Part shown: in pieces, positions 25,528 to 33,898 of the stretch | Layout: each line of letters begins with the position of its first letter | How positions within the stretch are numbered: position 1 is the stretch's first letter | Assembly: GCF_009932335.1 (NCBI RefSeq) | Contig: NZ_BLJF01000001.1 | Span: 62,001-126,000, forward strand | Direction of reading: 5' to 3' | From: Pseudomonas asiatica | GTDB lineage: Bacteria; Pseudomonadota; Gammaproteobacteria; Pseudomonadales; Pseudomonadaceae | Length of the DNA stretch: 64,000 nucleotides | Notes under the pieces: generated by a model | Databases searched by the model: none | Told to the model about the DNA's origin: nothing | What the model saw: the letters and a program-made list of their open reading frames with translations, nothing else | Translations under genes and position numbers: made by a program

Positions 25528-27135
25528 ATGCTGCAGTACGGGCAAAAGAGCTTTCTGATCGTCGACGACTTTACCGACTTTCGTACGTCGACCCGTTCCA
25601 TGCTGCGCGAACTGGGCGTGCGTGATGTGGACACCGCCGACAGCGGCGAGCAGGCGCTGCGCATGTGCGCGCAAAAGCGCTATGACGTCATCCTGCAGGA
25701 CTTCCACCTGGGCGACGGCAAGAAGAACGGCCAGCAGGTGCTCGAAGACCTGATCCTCGACAAGCACATCAGCCATGAGTGCATATTCATCATGGTCACG
25801 GCCGAGAGCAGCCAGGCCATTGTCCTCAGCGCCATCGAGCACGAGCCTGATGCCTATCTGACCAAGCCGTTCAACCGAGTTGGCCTGGCCCAGCGTGTCG
25901 AGAAACTGTACCAGCGCAAGACCCTGCTCAAGCCGATCCTGCAGGCCCTGGACCGCAATCGCCCGGCCGAAGTGCTGGCTGCCTGCGCCGAGCTGTGCAA
26001 GCGCGACCCACGCCTGGCCCCGCTGTGCCTGCGCTATCGGGCAGATGCCTTGCGCAACCTCAACCGCTTCGAGGAACTGGAGAAGTTCCTCAAGGCCATC
26101 CTGGCCAGCCGCCCGCAGCCATGGGCCTACTCGGCGTTGGGCAGCCTGATGCACAAGCGTGGCCAGAATGCCCAGGCCCAGGGCGTGTACGAGCAGGCGC
26201 TCAAGGCCTTCCCGATCATGCCGGGCCTGTACGATGGCATGGCCGAGGTGCTGGTGGCCCAAGGCGAAACCAGGCGTGCGCAGAACATGCTTGAAGAAGC
26301 CGTGCGCCTGTCGCCGCTATCGGTGCGCCGGCAGTCGACGCTGGGCAAGCTGGCGTTGGAAAACGAAGACTTCGAGAGTGCCTCGAAGGCATTTCGCCAT
26401 GCGGTGAATCAGGGCCAGAGCTCGCGCTACAAGGACGCCGAGAACAACCTGGGCCTGGTGCAGGCGCTGATGAGCAGGAATGCCGGTTTTGGCCTGGATG
26501 CGCGCACACGGGTCGAGATCAACAGCACACTCAGCGAAGTGGCCAAGGAAAACCCCGAGGACCAAGGCCTGCAGGTGCGTGCCCGCATGATGAAGGCCGC
26601 CAGCCTGCAGCAGGCCGGCGACCCTGAAACGGCTGCAAAGCTGACCGAACAGGCGATCCAGCGTCTGGACAAGATGAACCAGTTCTTCTCGGTCGATTCG
26701 GCTCTGACCGTTGCCGTGCAGTTGCAGGCCATGGGGCAGGAAGCTGCTGCCATCGGCGTGCTGAAGAGCTGTGTGGAAAGTTATGGCGACGACCCCAAGG
26801 TCATGGAGAGGGTCGGCAAGCTGACGGACGACCCCAGCGTGCTCAACGCCATTACCGAAGCTGTCACCCTCAATCGCCAGGGTGTGCGCAGTTACCAGGG
26901 AGGGCAGCTCGGCGAGGCGTTGCAGCTGTTCCGCAAGGCGCTGGGTTTGCAGCCGAAGAACATCAGCATCGCCCTCAACACTGCCCAGGCGCTGCTGCGC
27001 ATCGGCGGAGACAACCCTCAGCCCGCGATCATGCAGGAGTGCCGCGACGCCCTGACCAGCGTGGCCGGCATCCCCGCCAGCGACAACCGCTACGACCGCT
27101 ACCGCAAACTGCACATCCGAGTGTTCGGCGCATGA
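25528..27135 (+). CDS. Response regulator with C-terminal TPR repeats
   Basis: 535 residues. Receiver domain at 1-130: acidic pair Asp13/Asp14 in FLIVDDF, phospho-acceptor Asp58 in YDVILQDFHLGD, and the conserved Lys in AYLTKPFNR. The rest is helical with TPR-like units (PWAYSALGSLMHKRGQNAQA is one). There is no DNA-binding domain, so output is probably through protein contacts. The frame is open upstream; ATG at 25528 begins the receiver fold directly. It overlaps the kinase gene downstream by four bases (ATGA), so they are a coupled pair. Confidence 0.9.
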   Translation: MLQYGQKSFLIVDDFTDFRTSTRSMLRELGVRDVDTADSGEQALRMCAQKRYDVILQDFHLGDGKKNGQQVLEDLILDKHISHECIFIMVTAESSQAIVLSAIEHEPDAYLTKPFNRVGLAQRVEKLYQRKTLLKPILQALDRNRPAEVLAACAELCKRDPRLAPLCLRYRADALRNLNRFEELEKFLKAILASRPQPWAYSALGSLMHKRGQNAQAQGVYEQALKAFPIMPGLYDGMAEVLVAQGETRRAQNMLEEAVRLSPLSVRRQSTLGKLALENEDFESASKAFRHAVNQGQSSRYKDAENNLGLVQALMSRNAGFGLDARTRVEINSTLSEVAKENPEDQGLQVRARMMKAASLQQAGDPETAAKLTEQAIQRLDKMNQFFSVDSALTVAVQLQAMGQEAAAIGVLKSCVESYGDDPKVMERVGKLTDDPSVLNAITEAVTLNRQGVRSYQGGQLGEALQLFRKALGLQPKNISIALNTAQALLRIGGDNPQPAIMQECRDALTSVAGIPASDNRYDRYRKLHIRVFGA

Positions 27136-27824
27136 ATCAAGACAACCAGGGGCTGGATTTTTCCACGGTGATCGCCTCCACCGTGCACGACCTGAAGAAC
27201 TCCCTGTCGGCGCTGATCCAGTCCCACAACCAGTGGATGCAGCGCTTGCCCGAGGAGCTGCGCGGTGGTGCCGAGCAAGGGGTGATGGAGCATGAGTTTC
27301 GTCACCTCAACGGCATGCTGGTGCAGTTGCTGGGGTTGTACAAACTGGGCGTGAACCAGTTGCCGGTGTGCCCGGACTACCACGAACTGGACGATTTCAT
27401 CGAAGCCCAGCTGGCGGCACACGAGGAAGTGCTCAAGCACAAGGACATCCTAGCCACCTGGCGCATCGACACCGACAACCCGCTGGGCTTCTTCGACCGC
27501 GAGCTGGTGGCCTCGGTGATCGCCAACGTGATCACCAACGCCACCCGCTTTGCCGCGCATGCCTTGCTGATCACCATCGAAGAGGCAGACAACCAGCTGG
27601 TCATCTGCGTCAACGATGACGGCCCGGGTTATCCACAGCGGATGCTCGAACGCCAGGAAGAATTCATCCAGGGTATCGACTCGACCAGCGGCAGTACCGG
27701 CCTTGGCCTGTATTTTGCGGCGCGGATCGCGGCACTGCATGAAAGCGGCGGGGTGCGCGGGCGGATCGAGATCTCCAATGGCGGCGCGCTTGGGGGTGGG
27801 TTGTTCAGGTTGTTTTTGCCTTGA
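27132..27824 (+). CDS. Soluble sensor-less histidine kinase
   Basis: 230 residues with no membrane segment and no sensor domain. His19 lies in STVHDLKNSLSALI, an H-box of the HDxKN type. The ATP-binding part has the N-box NVITNATRFA, G1 NDDGPGYP, and G2 GSTGLGLYFAARIAALHE. It probably phosphorylates Asp58 of the TPR response regulator encoded just upstream (ATGA overlap). Input must come from another protein; its signal is unknown. Confidence 0.88.
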   Translation: MNQDNQGLDFSTVIASTVHDLKNSLSALIQSHNQWMQRLPEELRGGAEQGVMEHEFRHLNGMLVQLLGLYKLGVNQLPVCPDYHELDDFIEAQLAAHEEVLKHKDILATWRIDTDNPLGFFDRELVASVIANVITNATRFAAHALLITIEEADNQLVICVNDDGPGYPQRMLERQEEFIQGIDSTSGSTGLGLYFAARIAALHESGGVRGRIEISNGGALGGGLFRLFLP

Positions 27825-27940
27825 AACTGACAAGGATTGCGTTTCAAATTTTTGCAGCTGGAAGGTAGGTTCACAAGGTGATGTAGGGCATTTCCTTCTT
27901 GAGGTTGCAGGGCTTTTGTCCATACCGGGCAAATGACAGT

Positions 27941-28002
27941 GTAGATACGACGTCTCTACATTTCGCTTGCAATCATTTGGAGGGTTTCTACTATGTATCT
28001 AC
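27941..28002 (+). promoter_or_regulatory. chpSB promoter with flanking operator half-sites
   Basis: -35 TTGCAA (27967-27972) and -10 TACTAT (27989-27994), 16-bp spacing. GTAGATAC (27941-27948) upstream and its exact reverse complement GTATCTAC (27995-28002) right after the -10 box frame the promoter. TGTAGA...TCTACA (27940-27960) forms a second nested inverted repeat. The layout suits autorepression by the antitoxin or the complex. Confidence 0.6.
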
Positions 28003-28016
28003 CTTGGGAGATACTC

Positions 28017-28271
28017 ATGCAGATCAAGATTCAACAGTGGGGTAACAGCGCCGCGATTCGCTTGCCGGCTGCAGTGCTCAAGCAGATGCGTCTCGGAGTC
28101 GGCTCTACCTTGAGCCTGGACACCGCGGGTGAGACCATGGTGCTCAAACCCGTCAGGTCGAAACCCAAATACACCCTTGAAGAGCTGATGGCTCAGTGCG
28201 ACCTGGATGCACCGGAGCCAGAGGACATGGCCGACTGGAACGCGATGCCACCAGTAGGGCGTGAAGTGTGA
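28017..28271 (+). CDS. chpS: ChpS/MazE-type antitoxin
   Basis: 84 residues from MQIKIQQWGNSAAIRLPAAV, a SpoVT/AbrB swapped-hairpin DNA-binding domain (WGNSAAIRLP). The C-terminal tail YTLEELMAQCDLDAPEPEDM is the toxin-wrapping part and resembles ChpS rather than MazE. It neutralises the RNase encoded next and probably represses its own promoter. The frame is open to ATG 27993, but that codon lies in the -10 box; 28017 with GGGAGA is preferred. Confidence 0.9.
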   Translation: MQIKIQQWGNSAAIRLPAAVLKQMRLGVGSTLSLDTAGETMVLKPVRSKPKYTLEELMAQCDLDAPEPEDMADWNAMPPVGREV

Positions 28272-28615
28272 AACGGGTGAAGTTCGCCAGGGGCGATATC
28301 GTCCGCATCAATCTCGATCCGACTGTTGGACGGGAGCAGCAGGGTGCTGGGCGACCTGCGCTGGTGCTCACTCCCGCTGCGTTCAATGCGTCAGGCCTGG
28401 CTGTGGTAGTGCCGATCACCCAAGGTGGCGATTTTGCCAGGCATGCGGGTTTCGCCGTCACGCTCAGCGGTGCGGGTACGCAGACTCAGGGCGTGATGCT
28501 CTGCAATCAGGTGCGCACAGTCGACCTTGAAGCCAGATTTGCCAAACGCATAGAGTCGGTACCCGAGGTCGTCATCCTTGATGCACTGGCTCGCGTACAG
28601 ACCCTCTTCGATTAA
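28268..28615 (+). CDS. chpB: ChpB/MazF-type endoribonuclease toxin
   Basis: 115 residues with GTG start overlapping the antitoxin stop (GTGA). RGDIVRINLDPTVGREQQGA and GRPALVLTPAAFN, then PITQGGDFARHAGFAVTL and NQVRTVDLEARFAKRI, follow the PemK/MazF fold, closest in memory to ChpB. It cleaves mRNA at short specific sequences that cannot be predicted here. Partner of the chpS gene upstream; the two make a complete type II toxin-antitoxin module. Confidence 0.92.
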   Translation: MKRVKFARGDIVRINLDPTVGREQQGAGRPALVLTPAAFNASGLAVVVPITQGGDFARHAGFAVTLSGAGTQTQGVMLCNQVRTVDLEARFAKRIESVPEVVILDALARVQTLFD

Positions 28616-28633
28616 CCGGTTCCCGTATTCCCT

Positions 28634-29278
28634 ATGCAGAATCCATCGTCAGCGCTCATCCGCGAAACCTTCCCCGTAGGCCCCCTGCAGTGCAACTGCA
28701 CCCTGATCGGCGACCCGCTGACCAAAAAGGCCATCGTCGTCGACCCGGGCGGTGACCCGGACAAGATCCTGGCCCGCCTGCAGGCCCACGGGCTGACGCT
28801 GGTGAGCATCATCCACACCCACGCGCACTTCGATCACTTCCTCGCCTCGGGCAAGCTCAAGGAGCTGACCGGCGCCACGCTGCACTTGCACAAGGACGAC
28901 CAGTCGCTGTGGGACAACCTGGAAATGCAGTGCCAGATGTTCGGCGTGCCCTACACTCCGGTACCCGCGCCAGACCGCTGGCTGGGGGATGACGAGGAGC
29001 TGGCCTGTGGATGTGGCGTGGCCCTGCATACGCCAGGCCACACGCCAGGCTCGATGAGTTTCTGGTTTGCCGACGCCAAGCTGCTGATCGCCGGCGATAC
29101 CCTGTTCCGCCGGGGCATTGGCCGTACCGATTTGTGGGGTGGCGACCAGCGGGCCATCGTCCGTTCCATCAGGGAGCGGCTGTACCGGCTGGACGAAGAG
29201 GCCATCGTGGTGACCGGCCACGGGCCTGATACCCGCCTGGGCGACGAAATGCGCGAGAACCCCTTTGTGCGTGCCTGA
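28634..29278 (+). CDS. Metallo-beta-lactamase-fold hydrolase (glyoxalase II-like)
   Basis: 214 residues. Metal motif HTHAHFDH at residues 61-68, then TPGHTPGSMSFW, GDTLFRRGIGRTDL and TGHGPDT supply the remaining ligands. The size and pattern match YcbL-type type II glyoxalases, which hydrolyse thioesters such as S-lactoylglutathione; the true substrate is uncertain. It starts 18 bp after chpB and may share its transcript. Confidence 0.88.
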   Translation: MQNPSSALIRETFPVGPLQCNCTLIGDPLTKKAIVVDPGGDPDKILARLQAHGLTLVSIIHTHAHFDHFLASGKLKELTGATLHLHKDDQSLWDNLEMQCQMFGVPYTPVPAPDRWLGDDEELACGCGVALHTPGHTPGSMSFWFADAKLLIAGDTLFRRGIGRTDLWGGDQRAIVRSIRERLYRLDEEAIVVTGHGPDTRLGDEMRENPFVRA

Positions 29279-29386
29279 TGGCACATGAAGGCACTTTCAC
29301 GGAATTTTTCGGCGCCGATGCAATCCAAGGCTGGCATAGATCCCTTTATGATCTGTCGCATTCATGAATTCAGTAGGAGCTTGTCC

Positions 29387-30097
29387 ATGTTCACCATGCG
29401 TCGTCTGATTATCGTCGCAACCGCCGCTGCCCTGATGACCGGCTGTGCCGGCCAGAACCCTTATGACAGCCAAGGGCAGGCGCAGGGCTCCACCGGGATG
29501 AGCAAAACTGCCAAATACGGCGGCCTGGGCGCGCTGGCCGGTGCTATCGCCGGTGCCGCCATCGACCACAACAACCGTGGCAAGGGCGCACTGATCGGCG
29601 CTGCTGCCGTGGGTGCCGCTGCAGCCGGTTATGGCTACTACGCCGACAAGCAGGAAGCCGAATTGCGCGCGCAAATGGCCAATACCGGTGTGGAAGTTCA
29701 GCGCCAGGGTGACCAGATCAAGCTGATCATGCCGGGCAACATCACCTTCGCAACCGACTCGGCCAACATCGCGCCAAGCTTCTACTCGCCGCTGAACAAC
29801 CTGGCTGGCTCGTTCAAGCAGTTCAACCAGAACACCATCGAAGTGGTCGGCTTCACCGACAGCACTGGCAGCCGCCAGCACAACATGGACCTGTCCCAGC
29901 GCCGTGCGCAGGCGGTCAGCACCTACCTGACCTCGCAGGGTGTGGATGCCTCGCGTATCACTGTACGTGGCATGGGCCCGGACCAGCCGATCGCCAGCAA
30001 CGCCGACGCCAATGGCCGTGCGCAGAACCGCCGTGTGGAAGTGAACCTGAAGCCGATTCCGGGTCAGCAGTATGACCAGGGGCAGGTTCAGCAGTAA
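29387..30097 (+). CDS. OmpA-family lipoprotein
   Basis: 236 residues. Lipobox AALMTGC puts the acylated Cys near residue 21. A glycine-zipper-like stretch follows (GGLGALAGAIAGAAIDHNNR and GALIGAAAVGAAAAGYGYY). The C-terminal half is the peptidoglycan-binding OmpA domain: NITFATDSANIAP, GFTDSTGSRQHNMDLSQRRA, then NRRVEVNLKP. It resembles YiaD and anchors the outer membrane to the cell wall. AGGAG lies seven bases before ATG 29387. Confidence 0.93.
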   Translation: MFTMRRLIIVATAAALMTGCAGQNPYDSQGQAQGSTGMSKTAKYGGLGALAGAIAGAAIDHNNRGKGALIGAAAVGAAAAGYGYYADKQEAELRAQMANTGVEVQRQGDQIKLIMPGNITFATDSANIAPSFYSPLNNLAGSFKQFNQNTIEVVGFTDSTGSRQHNMDLSQRRAQAVSTYLTSQGVDASRITVRGMGPDQPIASNADANGRAQNRRVEVNLKPIPGQQYDQGQVQQ

Positions 30098-30109
30098 GGC
30101 ATCAACCCT

Positions 30110-30224
30110 GGGGCCGCTTTGCGGCCCATCGCCGGCAAGCCAGCTCCCACAGGTACTGCACAAGGCTCAAGGGCTATGCAAATCCTGTGGGAGCTGGCTT
30201 GCCGGCGATGGGCTGCAAAGCAGC
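30110..30224. repeat. REP inverted pair (CCGGCAAGCCAGCTCCCACAGG type)
   Basis: GGGGCCGCTTTGCGGCCCAT then CGCCGGCAAGCCAGCTCCCA on the left, mirrored on the right as TGGGAGCTGGCTTGCCGGCG ATGGGCTGCAAAGCAGC. Between convergent ompA-like and pta genes. Confidence 0.88.
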
Positions 30225-30232
30225 ACCAGCTT

Positions 30233-32320
30233 TTAACCCCCCACGCTGGCCTGGATCGCCGTCAGGGCAATGGTATGCACGATATCGTCAACCTGAGCCC
30301 CGCGCGGCAAGTCGTTCACCGGTTTGCGCAACCCTTGCAGCATCGGCCCCAGGCTGACCCCGTCGGTGCTGCGTTGCACCGCCTTGTGGGTCGTGTTGCC
30401 GGTATTCAGGTCAGGGAACACGAATACCGTCGCCCGCCCGGCTACCGGGCTGCCCGGCGCCAGCTCCCGTGCAATCGCCGGGTTGGCCGCCGCGTCATAC
30501 TGCAACGGCCCGTCGATCAGCAGCTCCTGCGCCGCGCCCTGTGCCAGGCGGGTCGCTTCGCGTACTTTCTCGACTTCCTCGTCGCTGGCCGAATCGCTTG
30601 AATAACTGATCATCGCCACCCGTGGCGCGATGCCGAAGGCCTGCGCCGATTCGGCACTCTGCCGGGCGATCTCGGCCAGTTCGACAGCACTCGGGTGTGG
30701 GTTCATCACGCAGTCGCCGTACACCAGCACCTGCTCGGGGAACAGCATGAAGAACACCGACGACACCAGGCTCGAGCCCGGTGCGGTCTTGATCAGTTGC
30801 AGTGCCGGGCGGATGGTGTTGGCGGTGGAGTGCACCAGGCCCGAGACCAGGCCGTCCACTTCGTCCAGAGCCAGCATCATGGTACCGATCACCACCGGAT
30901 CCTCCAGTTGCTGCTCGGCCATTGGTGCATTGAGGTTCTTGCTCTTGCGCAGCTCGACCATCGGTTCCACATAGCGCCCGCGAATCAGCTCTGGGTCGAG
31001 AATCTCCAGGCCCGGTGGCAAGGTGATGCCCTGGGCTCGGGCCACCGCGTCGACATCCTCAGGCTTGGCCAGCAGCACGCAGCGGGCAATGCCGCGAGCC
31101 TGACAGATGGCTGCTGCCTGAACGAGCAGAGGCTCGGCACCCTCCGGCAGGACGATGCGCTTGTTCGCCTGCTGTGCCCGCTGGATCAACTGGTAGCGGA
31201 ACACGGCTGGCGACAGGCGCAATTCACGCGGGGTGCCGCAACGCTGGTGCAGCCAAGCGGCGTCGAGATGGCTGGCGACGAAGTCGGTGATGAATTCGGC
31301 GCGCTCGCGGTCGTCCACCGGGATTTCGCGGTTCAGCGAGTTGAGCTGGTTGGCAGTGTCGTACGAGCCGGTACTGACCGAGAGGATCGGCAGGCCGGCC
31401 TGCAGGGCACCTCGGCACAGACCAAGGATACGCGCGTCAGGTTTGCTGTCGCTGGTCAGCAGCAGGCCGGCCAGCGGGACGCCGTTGATCGCCGCCAGGC
31501 TGACGGCGAGGATGATGTCGTCGCGGTCGCCCGGGGTCACCACCAGGGTACCCGAGGTGAGCAGTGGCACCGTGTTGGCAACGGTACGCGCGCAGATGAT
31601 GATCTTGCTCATGCGCCGCTGTTCATAGTCGCCGGCATTGAGCACCTGGGCACCGAGCAGGTCGGCCACATCGCGGGTGCGCGGGGCGTTCAGTTCAGGC
31701 TGGTAGGGGATGCAGCCCAGCAGGCGGAAGTCGTTACCGCGCAGTAGTGGCGAGTGCTCGCGCAGGCGGGTGGAAAAGTCCGCCATGCTTTCGTCGGTGC
31801 GCACCTTGTTGAGGATTACCCCGAGCACCTTCGGGTCGCGCGGGCCGCCGAACAGCTGGGCCTGCAGTTCGACCCGGCCGGACAACTCGCTGAGCACTTC
31901 GTTTTCCGGCGCCGATACCAGTATCACCTCGGCATCCAGGCTCTTGGCCAGGTGCAGGTTGACCCGCGCCGCATAGCTGGCGTGGCGCGTGGGCACCATG
32001 CCTTCGACCACCACCACGTCGTTGCCGATGCAGGCTTGCTGGTAAAGGCGGATGATTTCTTCGAGCAACTCGTCCAGCTGGCCATCGCCCAGCATGCGCT
32101 CGACATGGGACAGGCTCAGCGGCACAGGGGGCTTGATGCCGTGGGTACGGGCAACCAGCTCGGTGGAGCGCTCGGGGCCGGTGTCACCCGGGTGAGGCTG
32201 GGCGATCGGCTTGAAGAAGCCGACCTTCAGGCCGGCCCGCTCCAGGGTGCGCACCAGACCCAGGCTGATGGAAGTCAGGCCGACACCGAAATCGGTCGGC
32301 GCAATGAAAAATGTCTGCAT
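30233..32320 (-). CDS. pta: Phosphate acetyltransferase, long form
   Basis: 695 residues, the length of the three-domain enzyme: an N-terminal P-loop-like domain from MQTFFIAPTDFGVGLTSISL, a central DRTGG-type regulatory domain, and the C-terminal catalytic PTA_PTB domain (from about residue 370; KRIVLPEGAEPLLVQAA, LVSGLVHSTANTIRPALQ, SVFFMLFP). It interconverts acetyl-CoA and acetyl phosphate. No ackA is next to it in the window. Upstream in-frame codons overlap the DUF3565 gene region; ATG 32320 is the family start. Confidence 0.95.
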   Translation of the reverse strand: MQTFFIAPTDFGVGLTSISLGLVRTLERAGLKVGFFKPIAQPHPGDTGPERSTELVARTHGIKPPVPLSLSHVERMLGDGQLDELLEEIIRLYQQACIGNDVVVVEGMVPTRHASYAARVNLHLAKSLDAEVILVSAPENEVLSELSGRVELQAQLFGGPRDPKVLGVILNKVRTDESMADFSTRLREHSPLLRGNDFRLLGCIPYQPELNAPRTRDVADLLGAQVLNAGDYEQRRMSKIIICARTVANTVPLLTSGTLVVTPGDRDDIILAVSLAAINGVPLAGLLLTSDSKPDARILGLCRGALQAGLPILSVSTGSYDTANQLNSLNREIPVDDRERAEFITDFVASHLDAAWLHQRCGTPRELRLSPAVFRYQLIQRAQQANKRIVLPEGAEPLLVQAAAICQARGIARCVLLAKPEDVDAVARAQGITLPPGLEILDPELIRGRYVEPMVELRKSKNLNAPMAEQQLEDPVVIGTMMLALDEVDGLVSGLVHSTANTIRPALQLIKTAPGSSLVSSVFFMLFPEQVLVYGDCVMNPHPSAVELAEIARQSAESAQAFGIAPRVAMISYSSDSASDEEVEKVREATRLAQGAAQELLIDGPLQYDAAANPAIARELAPGSPVAGRATVFVFPDLNTGNTTHKAVQRSTDGVSLGPMLQGLRKPVNDLPRGAQVDDIVHTIALTAIQASVGG

Positions 32321-32351
32321 GCGTGCTTCTCGAAATAAGCGGTGCAAGAAA

Positions 32352-32654
32352 TTAACGGCCAAGGGTAGCGCTATCGGCCCCTTGTGCGCACCAGCCGCAA
32401 GCGAAAGGCTGGCCGATGCGCTGCGCGCGTTGGGCCGGGTCGAGCACCCAGGGGCGCGCCTGCCACGGCGGCTGGTGGCGCAGGTGCTGGGTGTGGCCGC
32501 AGGACAGCTCGGCCACCCAGTGGCCCTCTTCGTCCTGGTGGAAGCCGGTGATCCGACTGATGGGCCGTTGCTCGTCCGCGGTGCGTTCGCAATCGGGCGA
32601 TGGCTTGGTTACACTTGTCCGCTCTACATACTTTTGCAAAAGGTCTTGCCCCAT
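32352..32654 (-). CDS. DUF3565-family small protein
   Basis: Up to 100 residues. The conserved core is ITGFHQDEEGHWVAELSCGH followed by QHLRHQPPWQARPWVL and CGWC, with Cys/His spacing suggesting a metal knuckle. Function unknown. The start is uncertain: ATG at 32654 overlaps the slyD start codon on the opposite strand, and the first 25 or so residues are not conserved in character, so a later non-ATG start is possible. It is 31 bp upstream of pta on the same strand. Confidence 0.72.
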   Translation of the reverse strand: MGQDLLQKYVERTSVTKPSPDCERTADEQRPISRITGFHQDEEGHWVAELSCGHTQHLRHQPPWQARPWVLDPAQRAQRIGQPFACGWCAQGADSATLGR

Positions 32655-33138
32655 GCTGATCGCCGCCAACAAGGCTGTCTCCATCGACTATACCCTGACC
32701 AACGACGCCGGGGAGACCATCGACAGCTCCGCCGGCGGTGCACCGCTGGTTTACCTGCACGGTGCCGGCAACATCATCCCGGGCCTGGAAAAAGCCCTGG
32801 AAGGCAAGCAGGCCGGTGACGAGCTGAACGTTTCCATCGAGCCGGAAGATGCCTACGGCGAATACCTGGCCGAGCTGGTCAGCACCCTGAACCGCAGCCT
32901 GTTCGAAGGTGTCGACGAACTGGAAGTGGGCATGCAGTTCCACGCTTCGGCGCCGGATGGCCAGATGCAGATCGTCACCATCCGCGACATCGACGGCGAC
33001 GACGTGACTGTCGACGGCAACCACCCGCTGGCCGGCCAGCGTCTGACCTTCCAGGTCAAGGTGGTCAACGTTCGTGATGCCAGCGACGAAGAAATCGCTC
33101 ACCGCCACATCCACGGTGAAGGTGGCCATCACCACTGA
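32653..33138 (+). CDS. slyD: FKBP-type peptidyl-prolyl isomerase SlyD-like
   Basis: 161 residues. The FKBP half starts MLIAANKAVSIDYTLTNDAG, with APLVYLHGAGNIIPGLEKAL, and the inserted chaperone flap follows between about residues 70 and 130. The end carries a His-rich tail HRHIHGEGGHHH, a metal-binding feature of SlyD that serves nickel handling in E. coli. Cytoplasmic. AAGG precedes ATG. A structured element lies between it and gpx. Confidence 0.92.
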   Translation: MLIAANKAVSIDYTLTNDAGETIDSSAGGAPLVYLHGAGNIIPGLEKALEGKQAGDELNVSIEPEDAYGEYLAELVSTLNRSLFEGVDELEVGMQFHASAPDGQMQIVTIRDIDGDDVTVDGNHPLAGQRLTFQVKVVNVRDASDEEIAHRHIHGEGGHHH

Positions 33139-33166
33139 TTTTCTGCGCTAAGCTCAGAAAGTCGCC

Positions 33167-33230
33167 AGGCGCTCGGGCAAGCCGATTTGCCTTCCTACGG
33201 GAGGTGGACGGTTTGGACGAGCGCCTTTTT
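33167..33230 (+). ncRNA. Structured leader or terminator element before gpx
   Basis: Closing stem AGGCGCTCG (33167-33175) with CGAGCGCCT (33218-33226), then TTTTT. Inside, GGCAA-GCCGAT-TTGCC (33176-33191) and TTCC-TACG-GGAG with a UACG tetraloop (33192-33203) make a three-way-junction-like fold. It may be the slyD terminator or a regulated attenuator of gpx. I do not recognise an Rfam family. Confidence 0.5.
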
Positions 33231-33282
33231 AGTGGGCGTAATTCGCCTGCGCGGCAACCGGGAACCTGAGAGGGGATTCATC

Positions 33283-33765
33283 ATGAGTGCATTTCACGAC
33301 CTGAAACTGGACGCGTTAAACGGCGGGGAGCTGCCCCTCGCACCGTTCAAGGGCCAAGTGGTGCTGGTGGTCAACGTTGCCTCCAAGTGTGGTCTCACGC
33401 CGCAATACAAGGCCCTGGAGAACCTCTACCAGAATTACAAGGACAAGGGCTTCAACGTGCTTGGCCTGCCGTGCAACCAGTTTGCCGGGCAGGAGCCTGG
33501 CAGCGAAAAGGAAATCCAGGAGTTCTGCAGCCTCAACTACGGGGTGAGCTTCCCGCTGGGTGCCAAGCTGGAGGTCAACGGGCCGCAGCGCCATTCGCTG
33601 TACCGCCTGCTGGCGGGTGAGGGGGCAGAGTTCCCGGGCGACATTACCTGGAACTTCGAGAAGTTCCTGGTGGGCAAGGACGGGCGGGTGCTGGCGCGTT
33701 TTTCGCCGCGCACTGCGCCGGATGATCCTGCGGTGGTGCAGGCTATCGAGAAAGCCTTGGCCTGA
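33283..33765 (+). CDS. Glutathione/thiol peroxidase (cysteine type)
   Basis: 160 residues. Catalytic Cys36 in NVASKCGLTPQY replaces the selenocysteine of mammalian enzymes; Gln70 (LPCNQFAGQEPG) and Trp123 (ITWNFEKFLV) complete the triad. Reduces hydroperoxides, in bacteria mostly with thioredoxin as electron donor. The extended frame before ATG 33283 is not conserved in character; GAGAGGGG marks the start. The upstream leader carries a structured element. Confidence 0.93.
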   Translation: MSAFHDLKLDALNGGELPLAPFKGQVVLVVNVASKCGLTPQYKALENLYQNYKDKGFNVLGLPCNQFAGQEPGSEKEIQEFCSLNYGVSFPLGAKLEVNGPQRHSLYRLLAGEGAEFPGDITWNFEKFLVGKDGRVLARFSPRTAPDDPAVVQAIEKALA

Positions 33766-33783
33766 AGCGCCTGACGCGGTCCC

Positions 33784-33898
33784 TGTAGGAGCGGCCTAGT
33801 GCCGCGAATGGGCCGCAGCGCGGCCCACGATGGCTGCCATGATGCCGAATGCCTGGGGCCGCTTCGCGGCCCATTCGCGGCACAAGGCCGCTCCTACA
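33784..33898. repeat. REP inverted pair (GCGGCACAAGGCCGCTCCTACA type)
   Basis: TGTAGGAGCGGCCTAGTGCC GCGAATGGGCCGC on the left, mirrored by GCGGCCCATTCGCGGCACAA GGCCGCTCCTACA on the right. Its right end supplies the stop codon of the glycosyltransferase gene. Confidence 0.88.
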
